Positions 15,384 to 24,021 of a stretch of DNA of 55,795 nt are shown here, piece by piece; positions within the stretch are counted from its first letter, which is position 1; every line of letters begins with the position of its first letter. The stretch spans positions 1-55,795 of the forward strand of contig CAIOZA010000093.1 in assembly GCA_903862655.1 (NCBI GenBank). The letters are read 5' to 3'. The notes under the pieces are model-generated. The model ran no database searches. It was not told where the DNA came from and was given only the letters and a program-made list of their open reading frames with translations. A program made the position numbers and the translations under genes. This DNA is from an uncultured Ignavibacteria bacterium (GTDB taxonomy: Bacteria; Bacteroidota; Ignavibacteria; Kapaibacteriales; UBA2268).

Positions 15384-16748
15384 CTATCCTTGCTTTATTA
15401 CTTTGTAAACACTAACAGTCGATCCACAAGTATATCTAATGAAATAAATATTCGCAGGATATTTCGACATGCTGATGGTTATTGCTTCATATCCCGGTGA
15501 GATATTATTTTGAGATGAAAGCATGTTACCATGTATATCACTTATTGAGTATGATTGAAGCAGTTCGGAGCAATTTCTTTCTATAGTAATATCTGATGTT
15601 GTCGGATTTGGATAAATGATGTAATCAAATTCGTGTGTTAATATATTTGTAATGACTTTATTTTTTATACAAGAGAATAGATTGCTTCCGCCTCCAATAA
15701 AATATCCTGTTGATTGAGAATACTTCATTCTTCCTACTGCAACATCGCCTATTGATATTGTATCATATAGAATTTGCTGTTCAATTAATTTGGTTTTTAA
15801 ATTTAATATCATTAGATCCCAACTGGGGGTTAATGACCTTTCTTCGTCATCGAATAAAGTAAATGATTGTGACCACGTTCTGAGTTCACCGAAACCAAAA
15901 GTTCCGTCAATTATTTTATTTTCGAGTATGCTATATGAAAATTGACCTGCATAACCAACATAATCCTTGGATTGTCTGAATTTTCCGGCAAAATAAATAT
16001 TATCTGAATTAAGCGAAGAAAACTGAATCTGACCTGGTTCACCCCAAGTAGCATTTGGATCCCCTTCGCATAATTTAAAATTTCTAATTTTTTGTCTGGT
16101 ATTTAAATCCCATACCATTATATGCGATTCAGCTTCATTGATTGAGGCAAGATATTTTCCATCATTAGAAATAGCAATATATTTAATATGACTATTAATA
16201 TCATCAGGAAGTGTTAATTCACCTACTTCCTGCATGGTTTCGTAGTTGTAGATCATGATTCTTCGAATGTCTACATATTTATTACTACTGACATACCCTG
16301 CTCGATGTCGTACTGCATATATCAAGGGTCTTACTGGGTCAACAACCAAATGGTCCCATCCAATGCTTGAAAGCTCATAATTTAAATCTGTTGTGTCTGT
16401 TCCCCACGGAAGTGTGTATTGCTTGATAATGCTAAGGTCGCTAATGTTTCTTAACTGGATATTGTATTCATGCTGTGTAATCATCTTCGTACTGTCCGGT
16501 GTGAATTCGATTTGTCCCAAATAAAATGGATAACTTTTAATAATGTTCCCTGTTGCGGTTTCCCTAATTTGTGTTGAATAGGTTGTGCCCATAATAAAAT
16601 AATTGTTATCAGGCATAAACTCTAAATCATATACTACACCACTATCCAAAGATTTAGACCATAAAAATTGAATATCTCCTGAGAAAAGCTGACTAATTGA
16701 AATAAATACTAAAACAATTAGCAACGAGACAAAGACTTTCGGTTTCAT
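15384..16748 (-). CDS. Exported WD40/YVTN-like beta-propeller protein with T9SS sorting domain
   Basis: A 454-residue protein. After a signal peptide (VSLLIVLVFISISQLFSG) come propeller-like strands: SGVVYDLEFMPDNNYFIMG, QIEFTPDSTKMITQ, and IKYIAISNDGKYLASINEAE followed by IMVWDLNTRQKIRNF, a WD40 signature. The C-terminus carries a T9SS domain (YIIYPNPTTSDITIERNCSE, SISDIHGNML, KYPANIYFIRYT). A propeller of this kind suggests binding of a ligand or protein on the cell surface. It lies between a gene fragment and the truncated-looking exported protein. Confidence 0.75.
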   Translation of the reverse strand: MKPKVFVSLLIVLVFISISQLFSGDIQFLWSKSLDSGVVYDLEFMPDNNYFIMGTTYSTQIRETATGNIIKSYPFYLGQIEFTPDSTKMITQHEYNIQLRNISDLSIIKQYTLPWGTDTTDLNYELSSIGWDHLVVDPVRPLIYAVRHRAGYVSSNKYVDIRRIMIYNYETMQEVGELTLPDDINSHIKYIAISNDGKYLASINEAESHIMVWDLNTRQKIRNFKLCEGDPNATWGEPGQIQFSSLNSDNIYFAGKFRQSKDYVGYAGQFSYSILENKIIDGTFGFGELRTWSQSFTLFDDEERSLTPSWDLMILNLKTKLIEQQILYDTISIGDVAVGRMKYSQSTGYFIGGGSNLFSCIKNKVITNILTHEFDYIIYPNPTTSDITIERNCSELLQSYSISDIHGNMLSSQNNISPGYEAITISMSKYPANIYFIRYTCGSTVSVYKVIKQG

Positions 16749-16758
16749 AGTACACTTT

Positions 16759-16980
16759 CTATATTTTATTCAAAATTTCAACAACTATATAAATTGATAT
16801 TTTTTTTATAGAATAATTTGTATTTTCTATAAAATCCAAGTCCCCAGATTGATATTGATTTTCTGAATAAATACTGACACAAGCGCCACCGGTTAAAGTA
16901 CATAAAATACCATTTTCTCTTAGATAATTGCAGATATATGCTGCAAGCTCACCAATATTCATTTCTTTCATGCTTTTCAT
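16759..16980 (-). pseudogene. Truncated nucleotidyltransferase-like protein fragment
   Basis: About 73 codons: IGELAAYICNYLRENGILC, LTGGACVSIYSENQYQSG and DLDFI form the N-terminal part of a nucleotidyltransferase-like protein (GG followed by a DxD-type motif) of the kind found near toxin-antitoxin or AbiEii-like genes. Full proteins of this type are about 150-250 residues. Here the frame ends soon after DLDFI, in a Lys/Ile-rich stretch with no family look. A TTG at 16992 could extend the frame, but ATGs at 16980 and 16971 are more likely. It appears broken, and no partner gene is adjacent. Confidence 0.5.
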
Positions 16981-17025
16981 AATGGTTTGCAATAAGCCTT
17001 ATTCAAATTAACTGAATGATTAAAT

Positions 17026-18291
17026 TTAATCCGGCTTTAATGTTATTTTGAGTTTGGCTTCGGGATCTATAGAATAAATATCTAATAGTTTTTCTGAATC
17101 ATTACTTCCTCCGGTCGCTTGATGAAAATAACTATATCCTTCATATTTTATGATGTTTAAATTCTTCGGACTTGTATTTAAATCGAAATCTATTATTAAA
17201 GAATTATTTTTTGATATTTTGTAAGGAATATCAAAAAATCTGACTTGATAAACATCTGTACCACCGAAACTTGTTTCCATGTATGCTGTTCCCTCATGAT
17301 GGTAATAATAAAATACATCAAGTGTATCAAAAATATTATCTTTATCATTAAATAAAAATCTTGCATAGATAGCTGTACAGCTATAACTAGTGTATGGGTA
17401 TTCAGATCTCATTGAATACGTACCATATTTATATGAAAGGAGTTTTGATGTTTTTAATGTATCATTAAATTCAAAGCATGGAATGTTTTGAAAGTTATTT
17501 GTTACTAAGGTGTCTTTCATCAAAAGAGTACTAACTGAAGTATCTCTTGAGTAACTTGATGAGGATGAGTTGTGCTCATACATCAATCTAACATTTACTC
17601 CACTTATTTCAAAATTTCCTATATAATACTGTTCAAGAGGATACTTCTTCATTTGAAATTTTACATAATCATAGCCAATTATATTATCTTTATAGATCGT
17701 GTCGGATTTCCATCCATCTTTAAAGGCAATAAACTGAAAATCAGAAAATTGCGGTTTGGATAGTAGATTGAAGAAAACTTGTTCGCTAGTAATCTTCTGA
17801 AAATTGTAGCGCTTTGTCTGACCGTCATAACTAATTGCAGCAAAATAAATACCTTCAGGATAATCAGAAAATGAAATTGTTTGTTCTGTTATTGGGGATT
17901 TAAAAGAATGAGATTTAACAATTTGCCCCATATAATTGTAGATAGTGATGGAAAGAGTATTAAAGCTTTGATTGGTGCTGATCAGTAGCTGACCATTGTT
18001 ATAGGTCAGATCAACTACATGAAATTCTTTTTCATTGTCAATACTGGTTGGGCTAGAAAAATCGACAATGAAAGGGAGGTTTAGCGCACCAGTACTATTT
18101 TTGAAAGTTATATTCCTTTGAACGTCATAATCATAATATGAAACCTGAATGCTATCCAGAGTTTTGATTGTATCTTTGATTCTGTATTCTTCGGCAAGAA
18201 AACGAACAAACTGACTCTCAGCTTTCGAACTTCCAAAATAAATTATTAAAGCGAAAAGAGATAATTTCATAATATTTAATATCTTTTTCAT
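17026..18291 (-). CDS. Exported protein with an internal T9SS-like sorting domain and a C-terminal domain shared with its neighbour
   Basis: A 421-residue protein with a signal peptide (LSLFALIIYFGSSKAESQ). Residues about 90-165 look like a T9SS sorting domain (TLSITIYNYMGQIVKSHSF, YPEGIYFAAISYDGQTKRYN) but sit in the middle rather than at the end. The second half begins YIGNFEISGVNVRL and ends PEAKLKITLKPD. Both motifs recur in the next gene (SGSFEISGVKMKL and PEAKLKITLKPD), so the C-terminal halves are paralogous. The leader before the ATG (GGTGATGAA) is also nearly the same as that gene's (GGCGATGAA). I do not recognise the domain; a surface lipoprotein-like role is a guess. Confidence 0.7.
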   Translation of the reverse strand: MKKILNIMKLSLFALIIYFGSSKAESQFVRFLAEEYRIKDTIKTLDSIQVSYYDYDVQRNITFKNSTGALNLPFIVDFSSPTSIDNEKEFHVVDLTYNNGQLLISTNQSFNTLSITIYNYMGQIVKSHSFKSPITEQTISFSDYPEGIYFAAISYDGQTKRYNFQKITSEQVFFNLLSKPQFSDFQFIAFKDGWKSDTIYKDNIIGYDYVKFQMKKYPLEQYYIGNFEISGVNVRLMYEHNSSSSSYSRDTSVSTLLMKDTLVTNNFQNIPCFEFNDTLKTSKLLSYKYGTYSMRSEYPYTSYSCTAIYARFLFNDKDNIFDTLDVFYYYHHEGTAYMETSFGGTDVYQVRFFDIPYKISKNNSLIIDFDLNTSPKNLNIIKYEGYSYFHQATGGSNDSEKLLDIYSIDPEAKLKITLKPD

Positions 18292-18308
18292 TTCATCACC
18301 ATGTTAAT

Positions 18309-18956
18309 TTAATCCGGCTTTAAAGTTATTTTTAGCTTTGCTTCGGGGAGTAAAGAGTGGACAGCATTATAATTAGTTTGAGAGCTGCCTCCTTCATAAC
18401 CTAATCTATAAGCATATGAATTTGAGTAATAAAAGGATTTTATCTTCGCCATATCGCTGAAAGGAATAAAATTAGCTAAAACCAAACCATCACTAGCAAT
18501 TTGCACCGGTAGATCAATTAATTGAACCTTATAAGTTTTTGTTTGCCACTGCGTTAGGCTAAATTGCATAGCCGCTCTCATATGATCCAGTCTATAATCT
18601 ATCTCAAAAAATCTGATCGATAGGTTATCAAAATCTATTAGTATTTTAAAAGCTATTGTTATAAGATCTTGTGTTACATATGTAAAACCACCCTGTTCCT
18701 CGGATGAATAAATTGATTTAATATTTCTTAAAACAATAGTATCATTACTTGATTTAATAGTTGAAGTAGTATCACTAATTGTCAAGGTATCTGAAAAGAC
18801 ATCACCAATTAGCGTATCATTTAATTTCATTTTCACACCACTTATTTCAAAACTTCCGGATTTATAAGTGAATTGTTCGATCTTAGGCTCAACATTTGGT
18901 GTACATCCATTGATAAATAAAGCTACTGTAAACATTACTAATAAGTTTTTTTTCAT
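18309..18956 (-). CDS. Lipoprotein paralogous to the C-terminal half of the neighbouring protein
   Basis: A 215-residue protein when started at 18956. MKKNLLVMFTVALFINGC is a clean lipoprotein signal with Cys18 in the lipobox. A longer frame from 19055 adds residues without signal character, so I reject it. The mature part holds SGSFEISGVKMKLNDTL and ends LPEAKLKITLKPD, as in the gene 17 bp downstream. The function of the family is not recognised. Both genes lie in an AT-rich stretch and probably arose by tandem duplication. Confidence 0.72.
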   Translation of the reverse strand: MKKNLLVMFTVALFINGCTPNVEPKIEQFTYKSGSFEISGVKMKLNDTLIGDVFSDTLTISDTTSTIKSSNDTIVLRNIKSIYSSEEQGGFTYVTQDLITIAFKILIDFDNLSIRFFEIDYRLDHMRAAMQFSLTQWQTKTYKVQLIDLPVQIASDGLVLANFIPFSDMAKIKSFYYSNSYAYRLGYEGGSSQTNYNAVHSLLPEAKLKITLKPD

Positions 18957-19173
18957 TTCATCGCCATCAATCAAATTGGTTTCGCTACAACTAAATAGCA
19001 AAAACTTTTTCAGTTTTTGCACTTCCCATATATATAATAACACTAAAAAACGCAAAACGTCTCACGCATTTTTAAAATAGTCCGGTATGAGTGAATAGGC
19101 AATGAGATGCGAGGATGATAGAAAAAGACGTAAATTGGGGAAAAGCGAGAAAAGGCTTAGTATTTAATTTAAT

Positions 19174-21132
19174 TTATTCCAAGTCATTATCAATCCGGAA
19201 GGCATCATATTTTTCGTGATTTTCAGTCCAATCGTTCATCACTGATTCAAGTTTGGCAGTTAATTCAATACGTTTCTTTTGTTGTAATCGGCTGTTTGCC
19301 AGATCAAGAAAGAAATCGGGATTCTCGAATTCTTTATCCAGAGCTGCAATTGCTTGTTCCAGCTTTGTGATTTCATCTTCACAAATCTCGACTTGCTTCT
19401 TCAACCTATTTTCTTCCCGTTGAATCACTTTTTGCTGTTCACGAGCCAGTTTGTCCTTACCCTGCTGTGGTGCACTTTTGGAACCGGTTTCGGTTTTCTT
19501 GTTAGTCTCCAGCTCCGAAAGCGAATCTACGCGATGTTTATCGAGGAAATAATAAATATCTCCCATATATTCTTTGATTTTCTTGTCATGGAAGAGGATT
19601 GTCTTATTGGTTAGTCCTGCGAGGAAGTCCCTGTCATGGGATACTATAACAATAGCACCTGTAAAACCGAGCAGAGCTTTTTTAAGTATATCCTTAGAAA
19701 CCATGTCGAGATGATTAGTGGGTTCATCAAGAATGAGGAAGTTGACAGGCTGAAGAAGCATTTTAGCAAGAGCCAGTCTGGATTTCTCGCCACCGGACAG
19801 GATTCTGACTTTTTTGTAAACAGAATCTCCACCAAAAAGAAAAGCTCCAAGCAGGCTGCGCACTTTTGACCGCATATCGCCTGTTGCAGCACGATCAATT
19901 ACATCGAAAACTGTATCGTCACCATTCAGAAGTTCTGCCTGATGCTGGGCATAATAACCGATTGAAACATTTGAACCCAACTTAAGCTCCCCGTTAAATC
20001 CTTCTAATCCGGCTAATATCCTGGAGATAGTAGATTTACCTTCACCGTTCTTTCCGACAAATGCGATCTTTTCTTCCCGCTCAATTGAAAAGTCAATTCT
20101 ATCGAGAATAAGTTTTGGGCCATAACTCTTGCTGAGTCCCTTGGCTTCTGCGATGAGCCGGCTGGAGCGTGGCGGTGCCGGAAAGCGAATGTCTATTCCG
20201 GAATTATCAACATCTTCAAGTTCTATTCTCTCCACTTTGTCCAGTGCCTTTATTCTGGATTGGACACGCGAAGCTAGAGTAGCTTTAGATCTGAATCTTT
20301 CTATGAAGCGTTCGGTTTCCTTTATTTGTTTTTGCTGATTGAGGAAAGCATTCAGCTGATGCTCACGCTGATCATCGCGGATAAGCATGAACTCATTGTA
20401 GGAAACACTCATATCAAAAATCTGAGAAGAAGCAATCTCGATGGTTCTGTTTGTAACATTATTCAGAAAGTTTCTGTCATGCGATACGATGATAATTGCA
20501 CCTGGATATATGCGCAGATAATTCTCAATCCATTGGATAGAATCAATATCGAGATGGTTAGTTGGCTCATCGAGCAATATCAAATCCGGCTTACGCAGGA
20601 GGAGCTTAGCAAGTTCGATGCGCATTTGCCAGCCACCGCTTAATTCTGTAACATTCCGATAGAAATCTGTCCTGCTGAAGCCAAGACCGAGCAATACAAT
20701 CTCGACCTGTGCTTCAATAGTCAGTCCGCCGATAATTTGGTACTGCTCATTCGCATTGTGAACTCTATCTATTAGCTTTGCATATTCCGATGAATCGTAA
20801 TCAGTTCTGTTCGACATCTCATCGGTAAGCTTTACGATATGTCTGTCCAAATCCAGTATATGCCCTAATGCTGATTTTGCCTCGTCGAACACGGTTTTGT
20901 CCGATATGACAATACCCTCCTGAGGTAGATAACCGACAATAAAATCATTAGGTTTGCTTATTGTGCCTTCTTCGGGCTGTTCAAGACCTGCAATCAGCTT
21001 CAGCAAAGTAGATTTCCCGGTACCGTTGCGTCCAATAAGACCAATCCGATCCTCGGGATTTACATTAAAGCAAATACCATCGAAAAGATAGCGTCCGCCA
21101 AAGCTTATAGTTAGATTATTAACAGCGAGCAT
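19174..21132 (-). CDS. ABC-F family ATPase (ribosome-associated translation factor type)
   Basis: A 652-residue soluble protein with two ABC cassettes and no membrane helices. Cassette 1 has GRNGTGKST, LSGGW and LILLDEPTNHLD; cassette 2 has GKNGEGKST, LSGGEKSRLALAKML and FLILDEPTNHLD. Between them is the Arg/Lys-rich helical linker (QQKQIKETERFIERFRSKA) that in ABC-F proteins reaches the P-site tRNA. The last 100 residues are charged and form a coiled coil, as in Uup/YheS-type members. Such proteins act on stalled ribosomes or protect them from antibiotics; the subtype cannot be told by eye. The start ATG at 21132 has no strong Shine-Dalgarno. Confidence 0.92.
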   Translation of the reverse strand: MLAVNNLTISFGGRYLFDGICFNVNPEDRIGLIGRNGTGKSTLLKLIAGLEQPEEGTISKPNDFIVGYLPQEGIVISDKTVFDEAKSALGHILDLDRHIVKLTDEMSNRTDYDSSEYAKLIDRVHNANEQYQIIGGLTIEAQVEIVLLGLGFSRTDFYRNVTELSGGWQMRIELAKLLLRKPDLILLDEPTNHLDIDSIQWIENYLRIYPGAIIIVSHDRNFLNNVTNRTIEIASSQIFDMSVSYNEFMLIRDDQREHQLNAFLNQQKQIKETERFIERFRSKATLASRVQSRIKALDKVERIELEDVDNSGIDIRFPAPPRSSRLIAEAKGLSKSYGPKLILDRIDFSIEREEKIAFVGKNGEGKSTISRILAGLEGFNGELKLGSNVSIGYYAQHQAELLNGDDTVFDVIDRAATGDMRSKVRSLLGAFLFGGDSVYKKVRILSGGEKSRLALAKMLLQPVNFLILDEPTNHLDMVSKDILKKALLGFTGAIVIVSHDRDFLAGLTNKTILFHDKKIKEYMGDIYYFLDKHRVDSLSELETNKKTETGSKSAPQQGKDKLAREQQKVIQREENRLKKQVEICEDEITKLEQAIAALDKEFENPDFFLDLANSRLQQKKRIELTAKLESVMNDWTENHEKYDAFRIDNDLE

Positions 21133-21217
21133 TGAATATTTTATTCAGAACAATCAAAGAAGCATATAACGTATCTAAGTGATAAATAGTGAGGATAAGG
21201 AATTGAGGACTATTTCT

Positions 21218-21315
21218 AGAAACCCCCAACCCCCTTTGAAAAAGGGGGCTAATACACAAGATAGCATTATTGGTTTTGTCTCCCCCTTGTTCCAAGGGGG
21301 ATTAAGGGGGTTTCT
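21218..21315. repeat. REPIN/MITE-like nested palindrome
   Basis: A 98-bp element. Its ends AGAAACCCCC (21218-21227) and GGGGGTTTCT (21306-21315) are perfect inverted repeats. Inside are two hairpins in opposite order: CCCCCTTTGAAAAAGGGGG (21230-21248) and CCCCCTTGTTCCAAGGGGG (21282-21300). This is the two-palindromes-inverted layout of a REPIN. It ends 3 bp from the stop codon of the BNR protein gene and lies before the ABC-F gene, so it may also block read-through. Confidence 0.8.
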
Positions 21316-21318
21316 ACT

Positions 21319-22794
21319 CTACAACTTCACAAACTTTCCTACTCTATCCCCAATCCGGACGAAATACATCCCCGGTGCTAAGCCGGAGACATCCATGCTT
21401 ACTCCCTCCCTGCTTGCGGGGAGGGTTGGGGTGGGGTTAAAGGTGGACACGATTTGCCCATAAACATTATATATTTTAACCGTGCTTTGTAAGGGCGAAC
21501 GGCCGTTCGCCCCTACGGATATTTCTATGAAATTCGTTGCCGGATTGGGGGAAATTGACGGTAATAATGAATCATCAATTACTGAAGCTGTGATGGTTGT
21601 ATATTTACCGGCGCGGTATTTAATTGTTCCCGATGCATCATCTTCCCAAACGACGTAAATATTGCCCTCAGACAGAGCGACATCGGCATTTGTAATGTCA
21701 CTTGCATCGACCAACTCGCTAACCGATGTTTGGATACCTTTTGATACGTCATTTGTAAACAATAGAGGCAACTGATCAGTTCCGTTAACAGTCTGCTTCC
21801 AGACAATTGCCAGAGCACTGCCGTAAGCATCAACTCGAGGGTAATTCTGAATACTGACTCCTGAAACCGATGGAGTTAATGCAATTACTGAATTAGCAGT
21901 TGTTCCGTTAATGTCAAACTTACTCAGGTATGTTTTCGATTTACCCGATGCTGCGTTCATAAAAACTGAGTATAAAGTATCACCGATTATAACACCATCA
22001 GGACCGGTTGCAGGACAAGAATTAATTTCCCAGTTGTTGTTGTCAACATTATAACCTACCGGAAAAGATATGGCATTATCTGTTGAAAGACCAATCCAGG
22101 AATCACGGATATTGCTTATGTTTGTTCGGTAGAGCATTGCAACTTTATCGAATGAACTAGTGACTGAACCAGGGCAGCAATCACATATAGCGCCTCCTGC
22201 CTGACCACTTGCTTTAATATCAACAGAAAATGTATTACCCATATCCGTAGATTTCATAACAGCCCAGCGCGAATCTCCAAATGTACAGTTAAATTTCATA
22301 AATGCTACTATTGGGTTACCTTGAGAGTCGACGTTAATAGTTGGAAAGCGCGAAATACTGTCATTTATAAACCCAATTTCCTTTGCTGACGAAAAACTAA
22401 TGCCTCCGTCGGTTGAACGGACAAGCAGAATGCGATTTGCAGCATCCGATTCAGGAATCTTCTTCATCACAACATAGAGTGTGTCGCCTTTAGAAGCTAT
22501 GTCAGGTCCCATCCAGCCCTGAGTCGCTATCGAAATTCCTTCCGGATTCAATTTAACTGGCGGTGCAAATGCAGATCCGCCCCAACGTGAAAATAAAACA
22601 GATGCATCTGAATTTCTTCCCCAGATTATCATAGGATTGCCGGTTCGATCGACAACAACACGAGGATGAAAATTGCCAAATGTCTTGCCGAATGGACTTA
22701 CGCTACCTGACCAGACTATCTGTGCCTGAGCGAGAATTGATCCAAACAGTAAAAATATGCACACAGTTATTATTTTATTCAAGGAATGTCCCAT
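21319..22794 (-). CDS. Exported BNR/sialidase-repeat protein with a repeat-interrupted T9SS sorting domain
   Basis: A 491-residue protein with a signal peptide (ITVCIFLLFGSILAQAQ). The body is a beta-propeller of the BNR/sialidase type, with Asp-box-like turns such as STDGGISFSSAKEIGF and STDMGNTFSVDI. No sialidase catalytic Arg/Tyr set is apparent, so it is probably a binding propeller. The T9SS domain (PSISPNPATNFIEISVG, VKIYNVYGQIVSTF, SGLAPGMYFVRIG) carries two odd insertions, ANGRSPLQS and NPTPTLPASREGV. These are encoded by a 20-bp palindrome (21493-21512) and a G-rich repeat (21403-21438). A TTG at 22800 could add two codons; the ATG at 22794 is preferred. Confidence 0.78.
   Translation of the reverse strand: MGHSLNKIITVCIFLLFGSILAQAQIVWSGSVSPFGKTFGNFHPRVVVDRTGNPMIIWGRNSDASVLFSRWGGSAFAPPVKLNPEGISIATQGWMGPDIASKGDTLYVVMKKIPESDAANRILLVRSTDGGISFSSAKEIGFINDSISRFPTINVDSQGNPIVAFMKFNCTFGDSRWAVMKSTDMGNTFSVDIKASGQAGGAICDCCPGSVTSSFDKVAMLYRTNISNIRDSWIGLSTDNAISFPVGYNVDNNNWEINSCPATGPDGVIIGDTLYSVFMNAASGKSKTYLSKFDINGTTANSVIALTPSVSGVSIQNYPRVDAYGSALAIVWKQTVNGTDQLPLLFTNDVSKGIQTSVSELVDASDITNADVALSEGNIYVVWEDDASGTIKYRAGKYTTITASVIDDSLLPSISPNPATNFIEISVGANGRSPLQSTVKIYNVYGQIVSTFNPTPTLPASREGVSMDVSGLAPGMYFVRIGDRVGKFVKL
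21403..21438. repeat. G-rich interspersed repeat inside a T9SS domain
   Basis: CCCTCCC-tgcttgc-GGGGAGGG hairpin, then TTGGGGTGGGGTT. On the minus strand it encodes the peptide NPTPTLPASREGV inside the sorting domain. It matches the intergenic copy at 14760-14793 in its tail. Confidence 0.75.
21493..21512. repeat. Perfect 20-bp palindrome inside a T9SS domain
   Basis: GGGCGAACGG/CCGTTCGCCC is a perfect palindrome followed by CTACGG, the same downstream flank as the palindrome at 6355-6375. On the minus strand it encodes GANGRSP, between the first strand of the sorting domain and its VKIYNVYG strand. Confidence 0.8.
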
Positions 22795-22811
22795 ATTCAA
22801 TAGTGACTTGA

Positions 22812-23708
22812 TTACTTTTTCTCGATTATTAAACTTGTCATGGTCAAAGAGCCGGCAACGGCTTTATCATTGAAGTAAGTTATTTCATCCGTATCATTCT
22901 GAAGAGCAAGTGAGTAAAGCAAAGGGAGATAATGTTCATTTGTAGGAATTGCCTTTTGTACAGCAGTTCCGAGTGAATGAAAATTTATCAGCTTATTATG
23001 GTCATGTTCATTTATGAATTTTTTAAAAAGCGAATTAGCTTCATAAGCCCAATCGAAGCCGTATTCCTCATTAATGTTGTTCCAGCTTTTAACCTTGATC
23101 ATTCCGAGATTATGAACCATGTTCCCACTCGAAACAATCATCACACCTTTTCTGCGGAGTGCTGCTAACTCTTTTGCTATGTCATAGTGGTATTGTGGTT
23201 CCTTAGTTCTGTCCAAACTAAGCTGAATAATTGGAACATCAGCTTTGGGATACATTCTCGAGAGAACACTCCAGCAACCGTGATCCAATCCCCATGACTG
23301 GTCAGAACCCACAGGGGCTGCCGTTACTGTTTTCTTAGTTTCACCGGCAAGCCAGGGACTTCCCGGTGCGGGATACTGCACTTCATATAGTTGCTGCTGG
23401 AATCCTCCAAAGTCATGAATAGTTTTGGGTTTATCCATAGCTGTCACCATGGTGCCTATTGTCTCCCAGTGTGCCGAAACGCAGAGTATAGCTTTTGGTA
23501 CGGGTAACTTCAGTGAAATTTCTACCCACTTCCTCGAAAACTCATTGTCCTCTATTGCATTTGTAGGACTTCCATGGCCTACAAACAACACAGGCATTGG
23601 ATCGGAGCTGTCTTTTCCGGATAATAAACTATTCATTGCATTCAATTTGGATAGACCTCCAATTAGTGGAAGAAGTGCGACACTTTTTATAAATTCTATT
23701 CTTTTCAT
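22812..23708 (-). CDS. ygiD: Class III extradiol dioxygenase, 4,5-DOPA dioxygenase (YgiD) family
   Basis: A 298-residue LigB-superfamily enzyme. Expected metal ligands are visible: His in VLFVGHGSPTNAIEDNEF, His in AILCVSAHWET, and a later His in IVSSGNMVHNLG; WGLDHGCWSVL is also typical of YgiD/DODA proteins, which open catechol rings of DOPA-like substrates in vitro. The extra N-terminal 35 residues (RIEFIKSVALLPLIGG) look like a signal or Tat-like leader without a twin Arg; such leaders are common in Bacteroidota members of this family. The physiological substrate is unknown. It is 17 bp upstream of the BNR gene and may share its transcript. Confidence 0.85.
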   Translation of the reverse strand: MKRIEFIKSVALLPLIGGLSKLNAMNSLLSGKDSSDPMPVLFVGHGSPTNAIEDNEFSRKWVEISLKLPVPKAILCVSAHWETIGTMVTAMDKPKTIHDFGGFQQQLYEVQYPAPGSPWLAGETKKTVTAAPVGSDQSWGLDHGCWSVLSRMYPKADVPIIQLSLDRTKEPQYHYDIAKELAALRRKGVMIVSSGNMVHNLGMIKVKSWNNINEEYGFDWAYEANSLFKKFINEHDHNKLINFHSLGTAVQKAIPTNEHYLPLLYSLALQNDTDEITYFNDKAVAGSLTMTSLIIEKK

Positions 23709-24021
23709 TCTGAATTAATCGCTTTCAAAAAATCATCTGTCATAAAAACGGCATTGTTTGAAGTCAATTTTAAATTGAGGATTAATTATTTTTTAAGAGC
23801 ACATAAGATAGGCTATACATAATACCGCTGGGCTCGCTAAGCAGACCTGCGGCTCCGCATTCGGAGGATTGACTTACAAAGGGCTACTTTGCTATCGGTA
23901 CTATGCAATTTATACACTTTTTTCGGAATTAACCACATTAAATCAAATTTGATTTGGGTTAAATAGTCTTATATTTTCTGAATATATTCTTAACATTAAA
24001 CATCAACATTTTAAGGTAATT
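23709..24021. other. Divergent intergenic region with a repeat-like GC block
   Basis: About 313 bp. The central part (about 23828-23910) includes CTCGCTAAGCAGACCTGCGG, CTCCGCATTCGGAGGATTGA and GCTATCGGTACTATGCAA, which look like an interspersed repeat and not like a gene or a tRNA. TTTG (23948-23951), 18 nt, TATATTTT (23970-23977) is a possible promoter for the M16 pair. Confidence 0.4.

Noticed and set aside
18957-19055. N-terminal extension of the lipoprotein gene to 19055
   Set aside because: It would bury a clean lipoprotein signal peptide in the middle of the protein.
23820-23910. GC-rich block as a possible tRNA or small RNA
   Set aside because: No cloverleaf arms, anticodon stem or CCA-like end could be built; it resembles an interspersed repeat instead.
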